Shown here piece by piece: positions 1 to 8,391 of a stretch of DNA of 36,241 bases. The stretch is taken from positions 1-36,241 of the forward strand of contig CAJFEW010000011.1 of assembly GCA_904374805.1 (NCBI GenBank), in the 5' to 3' direction. Source of the stretch: an uncultured Neglectibacter sp. (lineage in GTDB: Bacteria; Bacillota; Clostridia; Oscillospirales; Acutalibacteraceae). The position numbers and the translations under genes are program-made. Numbering within the stretch: position 1 is the stretch's first letter; each line of letters starts with the position of its first letter. The notes beneath the pieces were generated by a model. The model did not search any database, was not told where the DNA came from, and worked only from the letters and a program-made list of their open reading frames with translations.

Positions 1-44
1 CTCTCATGAGAGTCCCTGCCACTCTCATGAGATTGTATGAGAGT
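1..44. repeat. Cluster of short palindromes at left window edge
   Basis: Bases 1-12 form a perfect 12-base palindrome, CTCTCATGAGAG. Its 10-base core TCTCATGAGA recurs at 23-32. Bases 21-28 (ACTCTCAT) and 37-44 (ATGAGAGT) form an 8-base inverted repeat with an 8-base spacer. The spacing of about 20 bases could mean paired operator sites of a gene lying left of the window, or the end of a mobile element. No gene is visible in 1-98 and the context to the left is missing, so the role is unknown. Confidence 0.5.
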
Positions 45-98
45 ATTTTCCTACTTCCTTTTTCCTTTTACTAGGCGTTGGGACAGGTGACGGTTACG

Positions 99-132
99 AA
101 AAAAGACTGCTGCAAAAACAGCAGTCTTTTTT
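99..132. terminator. Intrinsic terminator, probably bidirectional
   Basis: A perfect 14-base stem (99-112 with 119-132) encloses a six-base loop. The core is AGACTGCTG and both ends are A/T runs, so a U-tract is produced in either direction. It lies 37 bases beyond the stop codon of the leftward glycosyltransferase/CsaB gene and closes that operon. Confidence 0.85.
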
Positions 133-168
133 ATGGAATAAGAGTGGAAGTCTCCCATCCATGTTTTA

Positions 169-2397
169 TCATTCTACATCAAGCAAACGGGCTACGGCGC
201 GGATGTTTTCTCTTTCTACATCTTTCAGACGCTGTGCCTTTTTTTGCAATTCTTCTCGGCGAGGTAAACTTTCCACAGCCTTTTTCAAGGCCTGCGAGAG
301 ATTCTCTTGGTTTACATCCTTTAGTTCAATGCAAGTTCCCTCCCCTAGATATTTCAAAAAAGAGGCGATCTTGGGATCGTAGCCCACTCCCACGAGAGGC
401 ACGCCGCTCAGAGAAGAGAAGATCAGCCCGTGAAGCCGCATGGAGATTACCACATCCATGTGACTCAAGAGACCGATGAGCATTTCCGGCTCTGTCCAAT
501 CATCCACAATGAGATAGGGTGCCTGCATGGTGCGGACCACCTGTTGAGCTGCGTTCGTATCATGGAAAACATTCAGAGAAAGGAAAACTGGCTTTAAACC
601 ATACCGTTTCCAGGCTTCCTCTGCGCAGGCAGCCAGAGCGGGAGCCTTTTCCTGAAAATCAAACCAGTGCCGCAGCATGAAACAAATATACCGTTCGTCC
701 GACGAGAAGCCGTGTTTTTTCATATACACTTGTACATCCTCTTCCGGGGCAGGGGAGAGGACCAGCGCTGGATCGGAACAGAGACTGATCTCCGGCCGGT
801 TTACACCAAATGTGCGCAGTTCTTCCATGGAATCTTCTTCCCGTAACGTGATGGTATCCACAGAGCCATCCAACACTTTTTTCACAAGCCGGATGTTTCT
901 TTTTCCGTGCACCGGGCCAATGCCGCAGCCATACATATCCACTTTATTTCCCAAGGCTTTTGCCAGCCACAGGGTAAATAAATAATACCAGAGACTCCGT
1001 TGGCTTGTAACGTTCTGAATTAATGTTCCACCCCCATTGATATACAACACAGACTTACGCATGGCGGAAATCATCTTGGGAAAATTGAGGGTGTAAGAAG
1101 AATTGACACGATACCGTTTCTTGACGCTTTCCGTGTTTTTGGCAAGTACGGTAATGGGCATGGCGTCGTCCAATTCCTTTACGGAGTGAATAATGGACTT
1201 TAAAATAGCATCGTCTCCTGCGTTTCCATGGCCATATGCCCCACAGATGATGACTCCATCCCGTTTTCGGCTTTTCTGGCGGGTATCCCGTTTCAGAATG
1301 CTTCCATAGATTTCCAACTGATGCTCCACCATGCGGTCGATGGAAAATTCCCGAGAGGCTTTCTCATAGATGCGCTCGCCAAAGGTTTCCCGCAAGACCG
1401 GATCTCCAGCTAATGTCACCAGATGTTTTGCCAGTTGTTTTTCATCACCGGGTTCAAAAATCAATCCGTTGATGCCGTCGTCAATAAGGACCGGCACTCC
1501 CCCTACATGGGAGGCAATAGTCGCTTTGTGCATGCGAGTCCCCTCTGTTAAGGAATAGGGGAAAGTTTCCGAAATAGAGGTCAAAAGATTGATGTCGATG
1601 GCGTGGTAGAAAGAGTTCACATCCGAAAGCCAGCCTGCAAAGCAAACTTTCTTTTCCAACCCCAAGTTTCGCACCATGGTCTCCAATTTTTGCCGGTCTT
1701 CGCCGTCACCTGCAATGAGAAGTTTCAGCCTGGAATTTTGCTCTGACGCTATCTTCATCGCGCGAAGCAGGGTCGGCACATCTTTTACAGGGGAGAGACG
1801 CACGGCGATGCCTGCAATCACGTCTCCTTCTTCCCACTCCATGCCCACACTGCGAAGAAATTCCTCTTTTGAAACAGGATGCAGGGGCGTTTTAAAGTCT
1901 ATGCCGTTATAAATGGTGTAGATACGGTCTGCGGGAAAACCACGATCAATCAAAATATCCGTCATGGGATCGGACACGCCGATATAAAAGTTTACCCGCC
2001 GCAGCGCAACCATATTGGTAGCCCCATAGGAGAGCATGGCCACTGGGCGTCCCAAATAGTCCAACCGGTAGTCGCTGTGCACGGTGGTTACCACGGGCGC
2101 TTGCAGATATTTTTTTATCAAATTTCCCATCAAATTACCTCGGGCGCCGTGGCAGTGGATAATATCCACCTTCTGTCCCGCCAGAAGCCGCTTCAGCTCT
2201 CGAAGGCCCACAAACGGATTCCCCGACTCAATCACCTGGATGGGAATCCCCATCTTTTCTGCGTCTTCGGAGAATTCTCCCCGGCGGAAACAGAAAAGCT
2301 GGGCGTCAATGGATTGATTCAGTTCTTTCAGCAAATTGAGTACGTGGGTTTTAGCGCCGCCGGTGTCGCCGCCGCCAATCAGGTGTATGACGCGCAT
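169..2397 (-). CDS. csaB: Fused GT4 glycosyltransferase / CsaB-like polysaccharide pyruvyl transferase
   Basis: A 742-residue two-domain protein. Residues 1-370 look like a GT-B fold family 4 glycosyltransferase: a glycine-rich start (HLIGGGDTGGAKTH), a GIAVRLSPVKD stretch near 196-206 and an EX7E pair at E277/E285. After a basic linker (about 368-380), residues 381-742 match polysaccharide pyruvyl transferase CsaB, with GNAGDD at 391-396 and an SMRLHG motif near the C-terminus. CsaB proteins put ketal pyruvate on secondary cell-wall polysaccharide, the ligand of SLH domains; the GT half could build the sugar that is modified. ATG 2397 is chosen because GGGAGG sits eight bases upstream; longer in-frame starts overlap or crowd the upstream rluA-type gene. 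CsaB is usually a stand-alone protein of about 360 residues, so the fusion is notable. Family calls are firm; substrate and linkage are inferred. Confidence 0.88.
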   Translation of the reverse strand: MRVIHLIGGGDTGGAKTHVLNLLKELNQSIDAQLFCFRRGEFSEDAEKMGIPIQVIESGNPFVGLRELKRLLAGQKVDIIHCHGARGNLMGNLIKKYLQAPVVTTVHSDYRLDYLGRPVAMLSYGATNMVALRRVNFYIGVSDPMTDILIDRGFPADRIYTIYNGIDFKTPLHPVSKEEFLRSVGMEWEEGDVIAGIAVRLSPVKDVPTLLRAMKIASEQNSRLKLLIAGDGEDRQKLETMVRNLGLEKKVCFAGWLSDVNSFYHAIDINLLTSISETFPYSLTEGTRMHKATIASHVGGVPVLIDDGINGLIFEPGDEKQLAKHLVTLAGDPVLRETFGERIYEKASREFSIDRMVEHQLEIYGSILKRDTRQKSRKRDGVIICGAYGHGNAGDDAILKSIIHSVKELDDAMPITVLAKNTESVKKRYRVNSSYTLNFPKMISAMRKSVLYINGGGTLIQNVTSQRSLWYYLFTLWLAKALGNKVDMYGCGIGPVHGKRNIRLVKKVLDGSVDTITLREEDSMEELRTFGVNRPEISLCSDPALVLSPAPEEDVQVYMKKHGFSSDERYICFMLRHWFDFQEKAPALAACAEEAWKRYGLKPVFLSLNVFHDTNAAQQVVRTMQAPYLIVDDWTEPEMLIGLLSHMDVVISMRLHGLIFSSLSGVPLVGVGYDPKIASFLKYLGEGTCIELKDVNQENLSQALKKAVESLPRREELQKKAQRLKDVERENIRAVARLLDVE

Positions 2398-2456
2398 GGA
2401 GTTCCTCCCAGATCCCGCCGCTGCAAGGGGCGAGTTATTCTTGTGCACTTTTTTCA

Positions 2457-3446
2457 TTATAACGAAACCTTTTCCTTCCCGCAAGGCATCTGCCAAAATT
2501 CCTCTAGAAACCACACATCCGGTACCGTAAACTCTCTGCCGTGTAAATAGGAGAGAATGCCTGCGTCCGTTTGAAAATCAAAGATCAATTTGTAGGAATA
2601 CAACGCCTGGTAAGGAAACCACGTTTTTTTATTGACTGCATTGGTTCCGTATTTTCCGTCGCCTGCTAAAGGATGACCAATGGAGGCAAAATGCGCGCGA
2701 ATTTGATGGGTGCGCCCTGTGAGAAGTTCCACTTCAAGCAGAGAAAAGTTCTGCCGCTCTTCCAGCACGCGGTAACGGGTTCGGATGCTTTTGGCGCCGG
2801 GTTTTGGCTTGTGGGAAATATACACCCGGTTTTTGGCCTCGTTTTTTTCTAGATATCCGGTGAGAAGCCCTTCCTTTTGGGGAATATGGCCGCAAACCAC
2901 GCACAAGTAGTACTTGTGCATCTCACGATTTTTTACTTTTTCATTGAGAATGCGCAGAGCCTCCGCGTTTTTGGCTGCCATAACAATGCCTCCCGTATTC
3001 CGATCGATACGGTTTACCAAGGCAGGGGCAAAAGCATTTTCCTCCCGGGGATTGTACTCGCCCTTTTCATATAGATAGTGTTGTATCCGGGCGATGAGAG
3101 AATCAAAGTGATAGTTTTCGTCTGGATGCACAATCAGCCCCGGTTTTTTGTCCAAAAGCAGGATGTTTTCATCCTCATAGAGTACATGCAATTTCAAAGG
3201 CGCCTTAAGAAAATCTTCCTCCCGCTCTTCCTTTTGGAAAAACTCTTCTTTCATGTATAAGGAGACCACATCTCCCTCACACAGCCGCGTGGATATCTCA
3301 CAACGCTTTCCGTTTATTTTAATATCCTTTTTTCGAATACATTTATACAGCATAGCTTGGGGCAGGTTGGGAAAGGTTTTGGTGAGAAATTTGTCCACAC
3401 GTTGGCCTGCGTCATTTTTCAAAATGGTCACGTTGCGCAGTGGCAT
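2457..3446 (-). CDS. RluA-family 23S rRNA/tRNA pseudouridine synthase
   Basis: A 329-residue protein with an N-terminal S4 RNA-binding domain (about 13-75) and a pseudouridine synthase domain. The catalytic motif is NRIDRNTGG with Asp148 as the expected nucleophile; the more usual form is HRLDxxTSG. A GRTHQIRAHFASIGHPLAGD block follows downstream, as in RluC/RluD relatives. It would isomerise specific uridines in ribosomal or transfer RNA; the target cannot be told from sequence. ATG 3446 has AAAGGAGC nine bases upstream, between the gene and the preceding transporter gene, whose stop is 15 bases away. It is the third gene of the leftward operon. Confidence 0.9.
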   Translation of the reverse strand: MPLRNVTILKNDAGQRVDKFLTKTFPNLPQAMLYKCIRKKDIKINGKRCEISTRLCEGDVVSLYMKEEFFQKEEREEDFLKAPLKLHVLYEDENILLLDKKPGLIVHPDENYHFDSLIARIQHYLYEKGEYNPREENAFAPALVNRIDRNTGGIVMAAKNAEALRILNEKVKNREMHKYYLCVVCGHIPQKEGLLTGYLEKNEAKNRVYISHKPKPGAKSIRTRYRVLEERQNFSLLEVELLTGRTHQIRAHFASIGHPLAGDGKYGTNAVNKKTWFPYQALYSYKLIFDFQTDAGILSYLHGREFTVPDVWFLEEFWQMPCGKEKVSL

Positions 3447-3461
3447 AAGGGTCAGCTCCTT

Positions 3462-3929
3462 TCAAGGAAGGCGCCGGGGACGCCGGAAGGTAAAGAGGAT
3501 AGAGGGAAGGGAAAGAACAATGCCGATTCCCAGGGCAATAGCGATCGCAATCTTTACGGTTTCCAACCCCTTGTCCAGGGCAAGGAAATTATCGCTCATA
3601 AACAGATGATATCCGGTGTAATAGATACCGGCGCCAGGAACCAAAGGAAAAATTCCCGTAATGAGAAAAACCGTAACAGGAGCTTTTCTGCGAAAGGCGA
3701 AAATGCGGGAAAACCAAGCAAGCGCTACTGTGGCTAAAAAAGAACCTGCTACAACGCCCCAGCCCATGCCCACACAAATGAGATACACAAGCCAGCCTAC
3801 GCCGCCCGTTATGCCGCAGAAAAGGTATTCTTTTTTTGGCGTATGGAAAATGATAGCAAAAGCGATGGTGGACACGAAGGCCACGATTGTCTGAAACCCC
3901 CAGTGAAGCAATGTTGTAAGATCTATCAC
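3462..3929 (-). CDS. ThrE-type threonine/serine exporter, small subunit (YjjB/DUF3815)
   Basis: A 155-residue protein with about four to five hydrophobic segments and the conserved GIFPLVPGAGIYYTGYHL stretch of the YjjB/ThrE_2 family. It pairs with the DUF1212-type protein encoded just upstream; together they correspond to the two halves of ThrE, an exporter of threonine and serine, and are related to the YjjPB dicarboxylate exporter of enterics. The start is GTG 3929: the sequence GTGA at 3929-3926 overlaps the TGA stop of the partner, so the two are translationally coupled. The substrate is inferred from the family only. Confidence 0.85.
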   Translation of the reverse strand: MIDLTTLLHWGFQTIVAFVSTIAFAIIFHTPKKEYLFCGITGGVGWLVYLICVGMGWGVVAGSFLATVALAWFSRIFAFRRKAPVTVFLITGIFPLVPGAGIYYTGYHLFMSDNFLALDKGLETVKIAIAIALGIGIVLSLPSILFTFRRPRRLP

Positions 3930-4702
3930 AGCAGGCTCCCTCCTGTCAGCAGCGATATCCCTTTGACTACTACGCCTACGCCGATTGCGATACAGCCTCC
4001 TACCAGCAGAGCGTCGAACATGCGGATTGTGCCGCTTAAATAATCACTGTGAAAAAAGTCTCGTATGGACGTAGTCAAAGCAACGCCGGGAACCAATCGG
4101 ATAATAGAACCGATGATAATCATGTCCATATGATGGCCAATTCCCAAGCCGAATAGGCCTGCTCCGCAGAGCGTAACCAAGGCACTTGCGGAGAGATTGG
4201 TGAGAAATTTTGTCATTTTGCATGTGTCAGCCCAATGCAAATACAATTCCAGTACGAGCCCGCAAAGAAATGCTGTCAATGCATCAAGCCCATCCCCGCC
4301 AAACAAATAGCTGAAGCAGGCGCTCCCCACTCCACAAGCAAGGGTAGCTAAGGGAAGCGAGGAATAGGGAATCTTTTGAATCTCTCGAAGAATTTGGCGA
4401 GCCTCTTCCACGGAGTGCTTGCCTTCTTCAATTTCTCGGGACAGCTGGTTTACGGCGCTGATTCGTCCCAAATGCGTCGTGGTTCCCGGAATGTGCTTGA
4501 GCTCTGCGGAATGTTCTCCGTCTTGCTCACGTCCGATGGCAAAAATGGCATTCGTCAGCACATAGACGTTGAATTTTTCTGCGTGGTAAGCGCGGGCAAC
4601 CCGTTCCATGGTTTCCTGGACGCGAGAGATTTCCGCGCCATTGCGCAAAAGTGTCTCGCCCATTTGAAAGGAGAGCTCCAAAATACTGCTGTCGTCGCCC
4701 AT
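3926..4702 (-). CDS. ThrE-type threonine/serine exporter, large subunit (YjjP/DUF1212)
   Basis: A 258-residue protein. The soluble N-terminal part (about 1-120) carries the family signature around GETLLRNGAEISRVQETMER; the C-terminal part has about five membrane spans and contains the RLVPGVALTTSIRDF motif typical of YjjP/DUF1212 proteins. Forms the second half of a split ThrE exporter with the gene that overlaps its stop codon. ATG 4702 is preceded by AAAGAGGA. A sigma-A type promoter lies about 40 bases upstream on the same strand, so this is the first gene of the leftward operon that runs to the terminator at 99-132. Confidence 0.87.
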   Translation of the reverse strand: MGDDSSILELSFQMGETLLRNGAEISRVQETMERVARAYHAEKFNVYVLTNAIFAIGREQDGEHSAELKHIPGTTTHLGRISAVNQLSREIEEGKHSVEEARQILREIQKIPYSSLPLATLACGVGSACFSYLFGGDGLDALTAFLCGLVLELYLHWADTCKMTKFLTNLSASALVTLCGAGLFGLGIGHHMDMIIIGSIIRLVPGVALTTSIRDFFHSDYLSGTIRMFDALLVGGCIAIGVGVVVKGISLLTGGSLL

Positions 4703-4738
4703 GACCGTCCTCTTTTCTGCAAGAAATCTATCTTGTTA

Positions 4739-4767
4739 ATGGTAAACGAACCAGCTCAGGATGTCAA
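4739..4767 (-). promoter_or_regulatory. Sigma-A promoter of the thrE-like/rluA/csaB operon
   Basis: On the minus strand TTGACA (4767-4762) is followed after 17 bases by TACCAT (4744-4739). The -35 is perfect and the -10 matches 4 of 6. The first start codon is 37 bases downstream of the -10. Confidence 0.6.
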
Positions 4768-4858
4768 CCTCTACCAGAAGTTCGTCCCTTTATTTTTCGA
4801 AAGATGGAAAGGCTTCGTGCATAAAATGAAATTTTTTCTTTATTTGTGGAAAATTCTA

Positions 4859-4867
4859 TGCTATACT
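4859..4867 (+). promoter_or_regulatory. Extended -10 promoter of the cohesin-repeat protein gene
   Basis: TGCTATACT is an extended -10 box with no good -35 at the expected place (TTTATT at 4839-4844). It lies about 65 bases before ATG 4933 in an AT-rich stretch. The dnaD gene has the same nine-base box on the other strand at 9422-9414. Confidence 0.5.
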
Positions 4868-4932
4868 TTTCTTATCTATAGAAGCTGTACACACAGAAAA
4901 CAGGTGCCTCAACGGAATAAGAAGGTGGTGCC

Positions 4933-7293
4933 ATGAAAGTTTGGAAAGTGACCGCATGCCTGGTGTTTGGGGTTGTACTATTTCTTTTTGGAGGTTTTTC
5001 CGCGCAAGGCGCCGGCTTTTCCGTAGAAGTGACAGAAACGGAGGTTGGACAGGGCGACACGCTGGAAGTGGATTTCACCTACGATGGGACGTTGGGTCCC
5101 GTTGCCGCTTTCCGTACAGAAGTGCAGTTTGATCCAACGGTTTTAGAGTATATACGCCCTCAGCTGGGCGACCAGGTGGCTGCAGGTACAACCACGACAC
5201 GGGTGACAGACGCGGCTGTACAAAGCGTTTATACAGCTCATGACGGCGTTACTTTTCTGGAGAATGCAGAAACGGCGCTGTCCTATCAGTTTCGCGTCCG
5301 CGAAGAGGCCTCCGGACCTATCTCTTTATACGCGCGATTATTTGAAGCAGTAGATCCACAGCCCTCCCCTTTGCCCTGCGATGTAGAGCGGGAATGGAGT
5401 ATTGCGCTTTTACCGCCTCCCAGTGGGGATGCCAGACTTTTGTCTCTGATTCCGGAGAATGGTGTCTTGTCGCCTGCTTTTTCTCCGGAACAATTGGAAT
5501 ACACCATGTCCGTACCTTATGAAGTTACCTCCCTGACGTTTACAGCAGAAGCGGCGGAAGGAGCAAGCTTTTGGGTGAATCGAAAGAACTTAGGCTCCGG
5601 TGGGGAGACTGTGGAGTTCCGTATCACTGTTACTGCGGAGGACGGGAAGACGAAGCAGGTCTACACCGTGCTGGTGTATCGGGAAGAAAAGGAGGAATCC
5701 CAGCCAGAGGAAAGCAGCGACGCCCGGCTGCTGTCTCTGACTCCGGAAACGGGAAATCTATCACCCGCTTTTACTCCGGAGCAATTGGAATACACCATGT
5801 CCGTACCTTATGAGGTTACCTCCCTGACGTTTACAGCAGAAGCGGCGGAAGGAGCCACTTTCTGGGTGAATCGGAAGAATCTGGGCTCCGGTGGAGAGAC
5901 CGTGGAGTTCCGTATCACTGTTACTGCGGAGGATGAGAAGACGAAGCAGGTCTACACCGTACTGGTGTACCGGGAAGAAAAGGAGGAATCCCAGCCGGAG
6001 GAAAGCAGCGACGCCCGGCTGCTGTCTTTGACACCTGCAACTGGCGATCTATCGCCCGCCTTTTCTCCGGAACAATTGGAGTACACCATGTCTGTGCCCT
6101 ATGAGGTTACCTCCCTGACGTTTACGGCAGAAGCGGCGGAAGGGGCCACATTCTGGGTGAATCGGAAAAATCTGGGTTCCGGTGGGGAGAATGTGGAGTT
6201 CCGTATCACTGTCACTGCGGAGGACGGGAAGACGAAGCAGGTCTACACCGTACTGGTGTACCGGGAAGAAAAGGAGGAATCCCAGCCGGAGGAAAGCAGC
6301 GATGCCCGGTTGCTGTCTTTGACACCTGCAACTGGCGATCTATCACCCGCTTTTTCTCCGGAGCAATTGGAATACACCATGTCCGTACCCTATGAGGTTA
6401 CCTCCCTGACGTTTACAGCAGAAGCGGTGGAAGGGGCCACATTCTGGGTGAATCGGAAAAATCTGGGCTCCGGTGGGGAGACCGTGGAGTTCCGTATCAC
6501 TGTTACCGCAAAGGATGGAAAGACAAAACAGATTTATCGGATCTCTGTATACAGGAGGGAAAAGGAAACGTACCAATCCCAGGAAAGTCAAGATGCACGC
6601 CTTCTTTCTTTGATTCCCGCAACCGGGACCCTTTCGCCTGCGTTCTCTCCAGACCGGTTGGAGTATACTATGGATGTTCCTTTCACAGTTACTTCTATGA
6701 CGTTTACGGGAGAACCTGCAAAAGGGGCTACCTTCCGAGTCAATCGCAAGAATCTAGGCGCTGGCGGCTCGGATACAGTATTTCTCATTACAGTAACCGC
6801 AGAGGATAAGGAAACAAAGCAAGTGTATCAGGTTACTGTACACCGAAATGAGAAAAGCAGCACTACTGGAGCTGGAAGTATAACCACAGGCAGTTCGAAC
6901 TCCTCCAAAGGTTCTTCCGGTTCCAGCACATCGTCGAAAAGCACCAAAGCGGAGTCTTCTCAATCAGATGTCTCTTCTGTGCCGGCCGGTGCCTCCTCCC
7001 ATACCGGAGAAGAGACCTTGCAAGAGGAAGAGACAACGGTTCCTGTTGCAGCAGAGGAGGACCAAAAAGGTGGTGGGTCTTCTGGTGGAACCGAATCCGG
7101 TGGCCAGGGGGAGATTCCTGTAGTGACAGACGAGGAAAATCAGGTATCCCTTTTGCCGGGAATGCTGATTCTGTTGGCCTTTCTTCTGTTTGGTTTCCTT
7201 TCGGGTCCTCTCTCCAAATGGATTGTCAAGCAATTGGAAGATGGGTCGAGAAACTACAAGCCCAAACATCCTTCTACGCCAAATCTGCCGTAA
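4933..7293 (+). CDS. Cell-surface protein with cohesin-like domain and five cadherin-like beta-sandwich repeats
   Basis: A 786-residue exported protein. Residues 1-26 are a signal peptide (hydrophobic 8-21, ending AQG). Residues about 28-155 resemble a cohesin domain (early VTETEVGQGDTLEVDF, then FRTEVQFDPTVLEY). Five repeats of 97 residues start at D166, D263, D360, D457 and D554, each opening DARLLSL and containing FWVNRKNLGSGG; they fit the cadherin-like beta-sandwich family (Pfam PF12733). A Ser/Thr/Glu/Gly-rich stalk of about 90 residues leads to one transmembrane segment near 738-757 and a basic tail that ends in the cytoplasm. No sortase LPxTG motif or SLH domain is seen. GAAGGTGG precedes ATG 4933. 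Stands alone between two terminators. A role in adhesion or wall-surface display is inferred from architecture; a dockerin partner is not present in this window. Confidence 0.85.
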   Translation: MKVWKVTACLVFGVVLFLFGGFSAQGAGFSVEVTETEVGQGDTLEVDFTYDGTLGPVAAFRTEVQFDPTVLEYIRPQLGDQVAAGTTTTRVTDAAVQSVYTAHDGVTFLENAETALSYQFRVREEASGPISLYARLFEAVDPQPSPLPCDVEREWSIALLPPPSGDARLLSLIPENGVLSPAFSPEQLEYTMSVPYEVTSLTFTAEAAEGASFWVNRKNLGSGGETVEFRITVTAEDGKTKQVYTVLVYREEKEESQPEESSDARLLSLTPETGNLSPAFTPEQLEYTMSVPYEVTSLTFTAEAAEGATFWVNRKNLGSGGETVEFRITVTAEDEKTKQVYTVLVYREEKEESQPEESSDARLLSLTPATGDLSPAFSPEQLEYTMSVPYEVTSLTFTAEAAEGATFWVNRKNLGSGGENVEFRITVTAEDGKTKQVYTVLVYREEKEESQPEESSDARLLSLTPATGDLSPAFSPEQLEYTMSVPYEVTSLTFTAEAVEGATFWVNRKNLGSGGETVEFRITVTAKDGKTKQIYRISVYRREKETYQSQESQDARLLSLIPATGTLSPAFSPDRLEYTMDVPFTVTSMTFTGEPAKGATFRVNRKNLGAGGSDTVFLITVTAEDKETKQVYQVTVHRNEKSSTTGAGSITTGSSNSSKGSSGSSTSSKSTKAESSQSDVSSVPAGASSHTGEETLQEEETTVPVAAEEDQKGGGSSGGTESGGQGEIPVVTDEENQVSLLPGMLILLAFLLFGFLSGPLSKWIVKQLEDGSRNYKPKHPSTPNLP
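5428..6855 (+). repeat. Five in-frame tandem repeats, 291-base period
   Basis: Units start at 5428, 5719, 6010, 6301 and 6592, always exactly 291 bases apart. Units 1-4 are nearly identical over long stretches of DNA, including the linker encoding EEKEESQPEESS; unit 5 and the end of unit 4 have diverged. This is the expected pattern of recent amplification by unequal crossing-over inside a surface-protein gene, and repeat number may vary between strains. Confidence 0.95.
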
Positions 7294-7296
7294 GTA

Positions 7297-7326
7297 AAGA
7301 GACTGTTGCCTTGGCAACAGTCTCTT
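7297..7326. terminator. Terminator hairpin between convergent genes
   Basis: AAGAGACTGTTGCC (7297-7310) pairs perfectly with 7313-7326. The two-base loop would open to four or more in practice. It starts three bases after the stop of the surface-protein gene and lies beyond the stop of the leftward dnaC-like gene, so it could serve both. U-tracts are short on each side. Confidence 0.7.
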
Positions 7327-7398
7327 CATTTCGGTTTCTTGGAATTCGAAAGGGATGTTTCTCAGCTTGTCAGGAAACATGAAAGGCAGCGGTTTTTC

Positions 7399-8388
7399 TT
7401 ATACGGAATTGGACTTTGCCCGGCGCAACCGCCGCTGCACCCGAACATCTCGGCCGAGAAACTCTAGCTTGCCGTAATAGCCGGTAATACGGGAAGCGAA
7501 TCGCTCGCTATAACGGTCTTCCAACTCTTTTAAGGACAGGTTTGTACTGATAATCGTTGGCTTTCCAGCGAGCATCCGCGTGTTCACAACATTGTACAGC
7601 GCCGCATTTACATAGGCAGAGGGGAATTCTGTTCCCAGGTCGTCCAAAATCAAAAGGTCGCAATCGGCCAGCTGCGCGTCCGTCGTGCCGTCTTCCGGGA
7701 GGTCCCGGTCAAATCGCTCTTTTTCTAAAGCGACAGCGAAACTTTGGGCAGATCCGTAAATGACGCCAAATCCTTTTTCAATGGCTTTTCCCGCAATGGC
7801 CAAAGAGAGGTGCGTTTTCCCTAAGCCGGTTCCGCCTTTGAAAAGCAAGCTGGGAGAATCTGCCCGAAACTTCTCCCCATAGCTTTTGCAGGCTCGAAAC
7901 ACCTTTTGCATCTGCTGGTAGGCCCGTTCATCCTCTTGATAATACTCTAGAGAAAAATTCTCAAAGGTACAGCTTTCCAAAGGAACACTCATGCTTAATT
8001 TCTCAAATGCTAGGGAGCGCAGCAAAGTTTTCATACAGCCGCACATCCGACCGTCCACAAACCCAGTATCCCTGCAATGAGGGCATTGATACTGGGGCGT
8101 AATATCGGATTCTGTAAGATGATGTGTTTCCAAAAGATCCTGGTATTCTTTTTTTAGGGATACGCCGCGATCTCGCAGTTTCGAGAGTTCCTGCCGCACA
8201 TCCCCTCCTGCTAAAACGGCTTTTCCGGCGCCCGCAGCATTTTGCGCCATTTCCTCTCGGATTTCTCTGGCACGTGGGCATTCCAAAAAGAAGGCGTCTT
8301 TGCGCTCCTGTGCAGCAGCTTCTGCTTGCCGCCGCCGCTGTTCCATTTCTAGGCGGGCCGCCTGGTAAATTTTGATACCATATCCCAT
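7399..8388 (-). CDS. dnaC: DnaC/DnaI-type helicase loader ATPase
   Basis: A 329-residue AAA+ ATPase. The N-terminal part is helical and charged, followed by a zinc-ribbon-like cluster (C102, C105, C116, C118), then the ATPase core with Walker A GGTGLGKT at 185-192, Walker B LLILDD at 245-250 and a sensor stretch STNLS. The order matches DnaI of Bacillus, which loads the replicative helicase at origins and restart sites, and separates it from the shorter IstB proteins of IS21 elements. ATG 8388 has GGAGGAG 11 bases upstream, within the end of the dnaD-like gene, whose stop is three bases away. Co-transcription with a DnaD homologue supports a replication-initiation role. Confidence 0.88.
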   Translation of the reverse strand: MGYGIKIYQAARLEMEQRRRQAEAAAQERKDAFFLECPRAREIREEMAQNAAGAGKAVLAGGDVRQELSKLRDRGVSLKKEYQDLLETHHLTESDITPQYQCPHCRDTGFVDGRMCGCMKTLLRSLAFEKLSMSVPLESCTFENFSLEYYQEDERAYQQMQKVFRACKSYGEKFRADSPSLLFKGGTGLGKTHLSLAIAGKAIEKGFGVIYGSAQSFAVALEKERFDRDLPEDGTTDAQLADCDLLILDDLGTEFPSAYVNAALYNVVNTRMLAGKPTIISTNLSLKELEDRYSERFASRITGYYGKLEFLGRDVRVQRRLRRAKSNSV

Positions 8389-8391
8389 AGC

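Noticed and set aside
1879-2550. 223-codon open frame on the plus strand
   Set aside because: It lies antisense to the glycosyltransferase/CsaB gene, has no ribosome binding site and no recognisable domain; the minus strand is clearly the coding one.
4376-4936. 186-codon open frame on the plus strand
   Set aside because: It is antisense to the DUF1212 exporter gene and runs through its promoter region; composition is not protein-like.
7399-8388. IstB helper of an IS21 element
   Set aside because: The protein is longer, has a zinc cluster before the ATPase core, and sits with dnaD rather than istA. The IS21-like tip is 28 kb away at the other end of the window.
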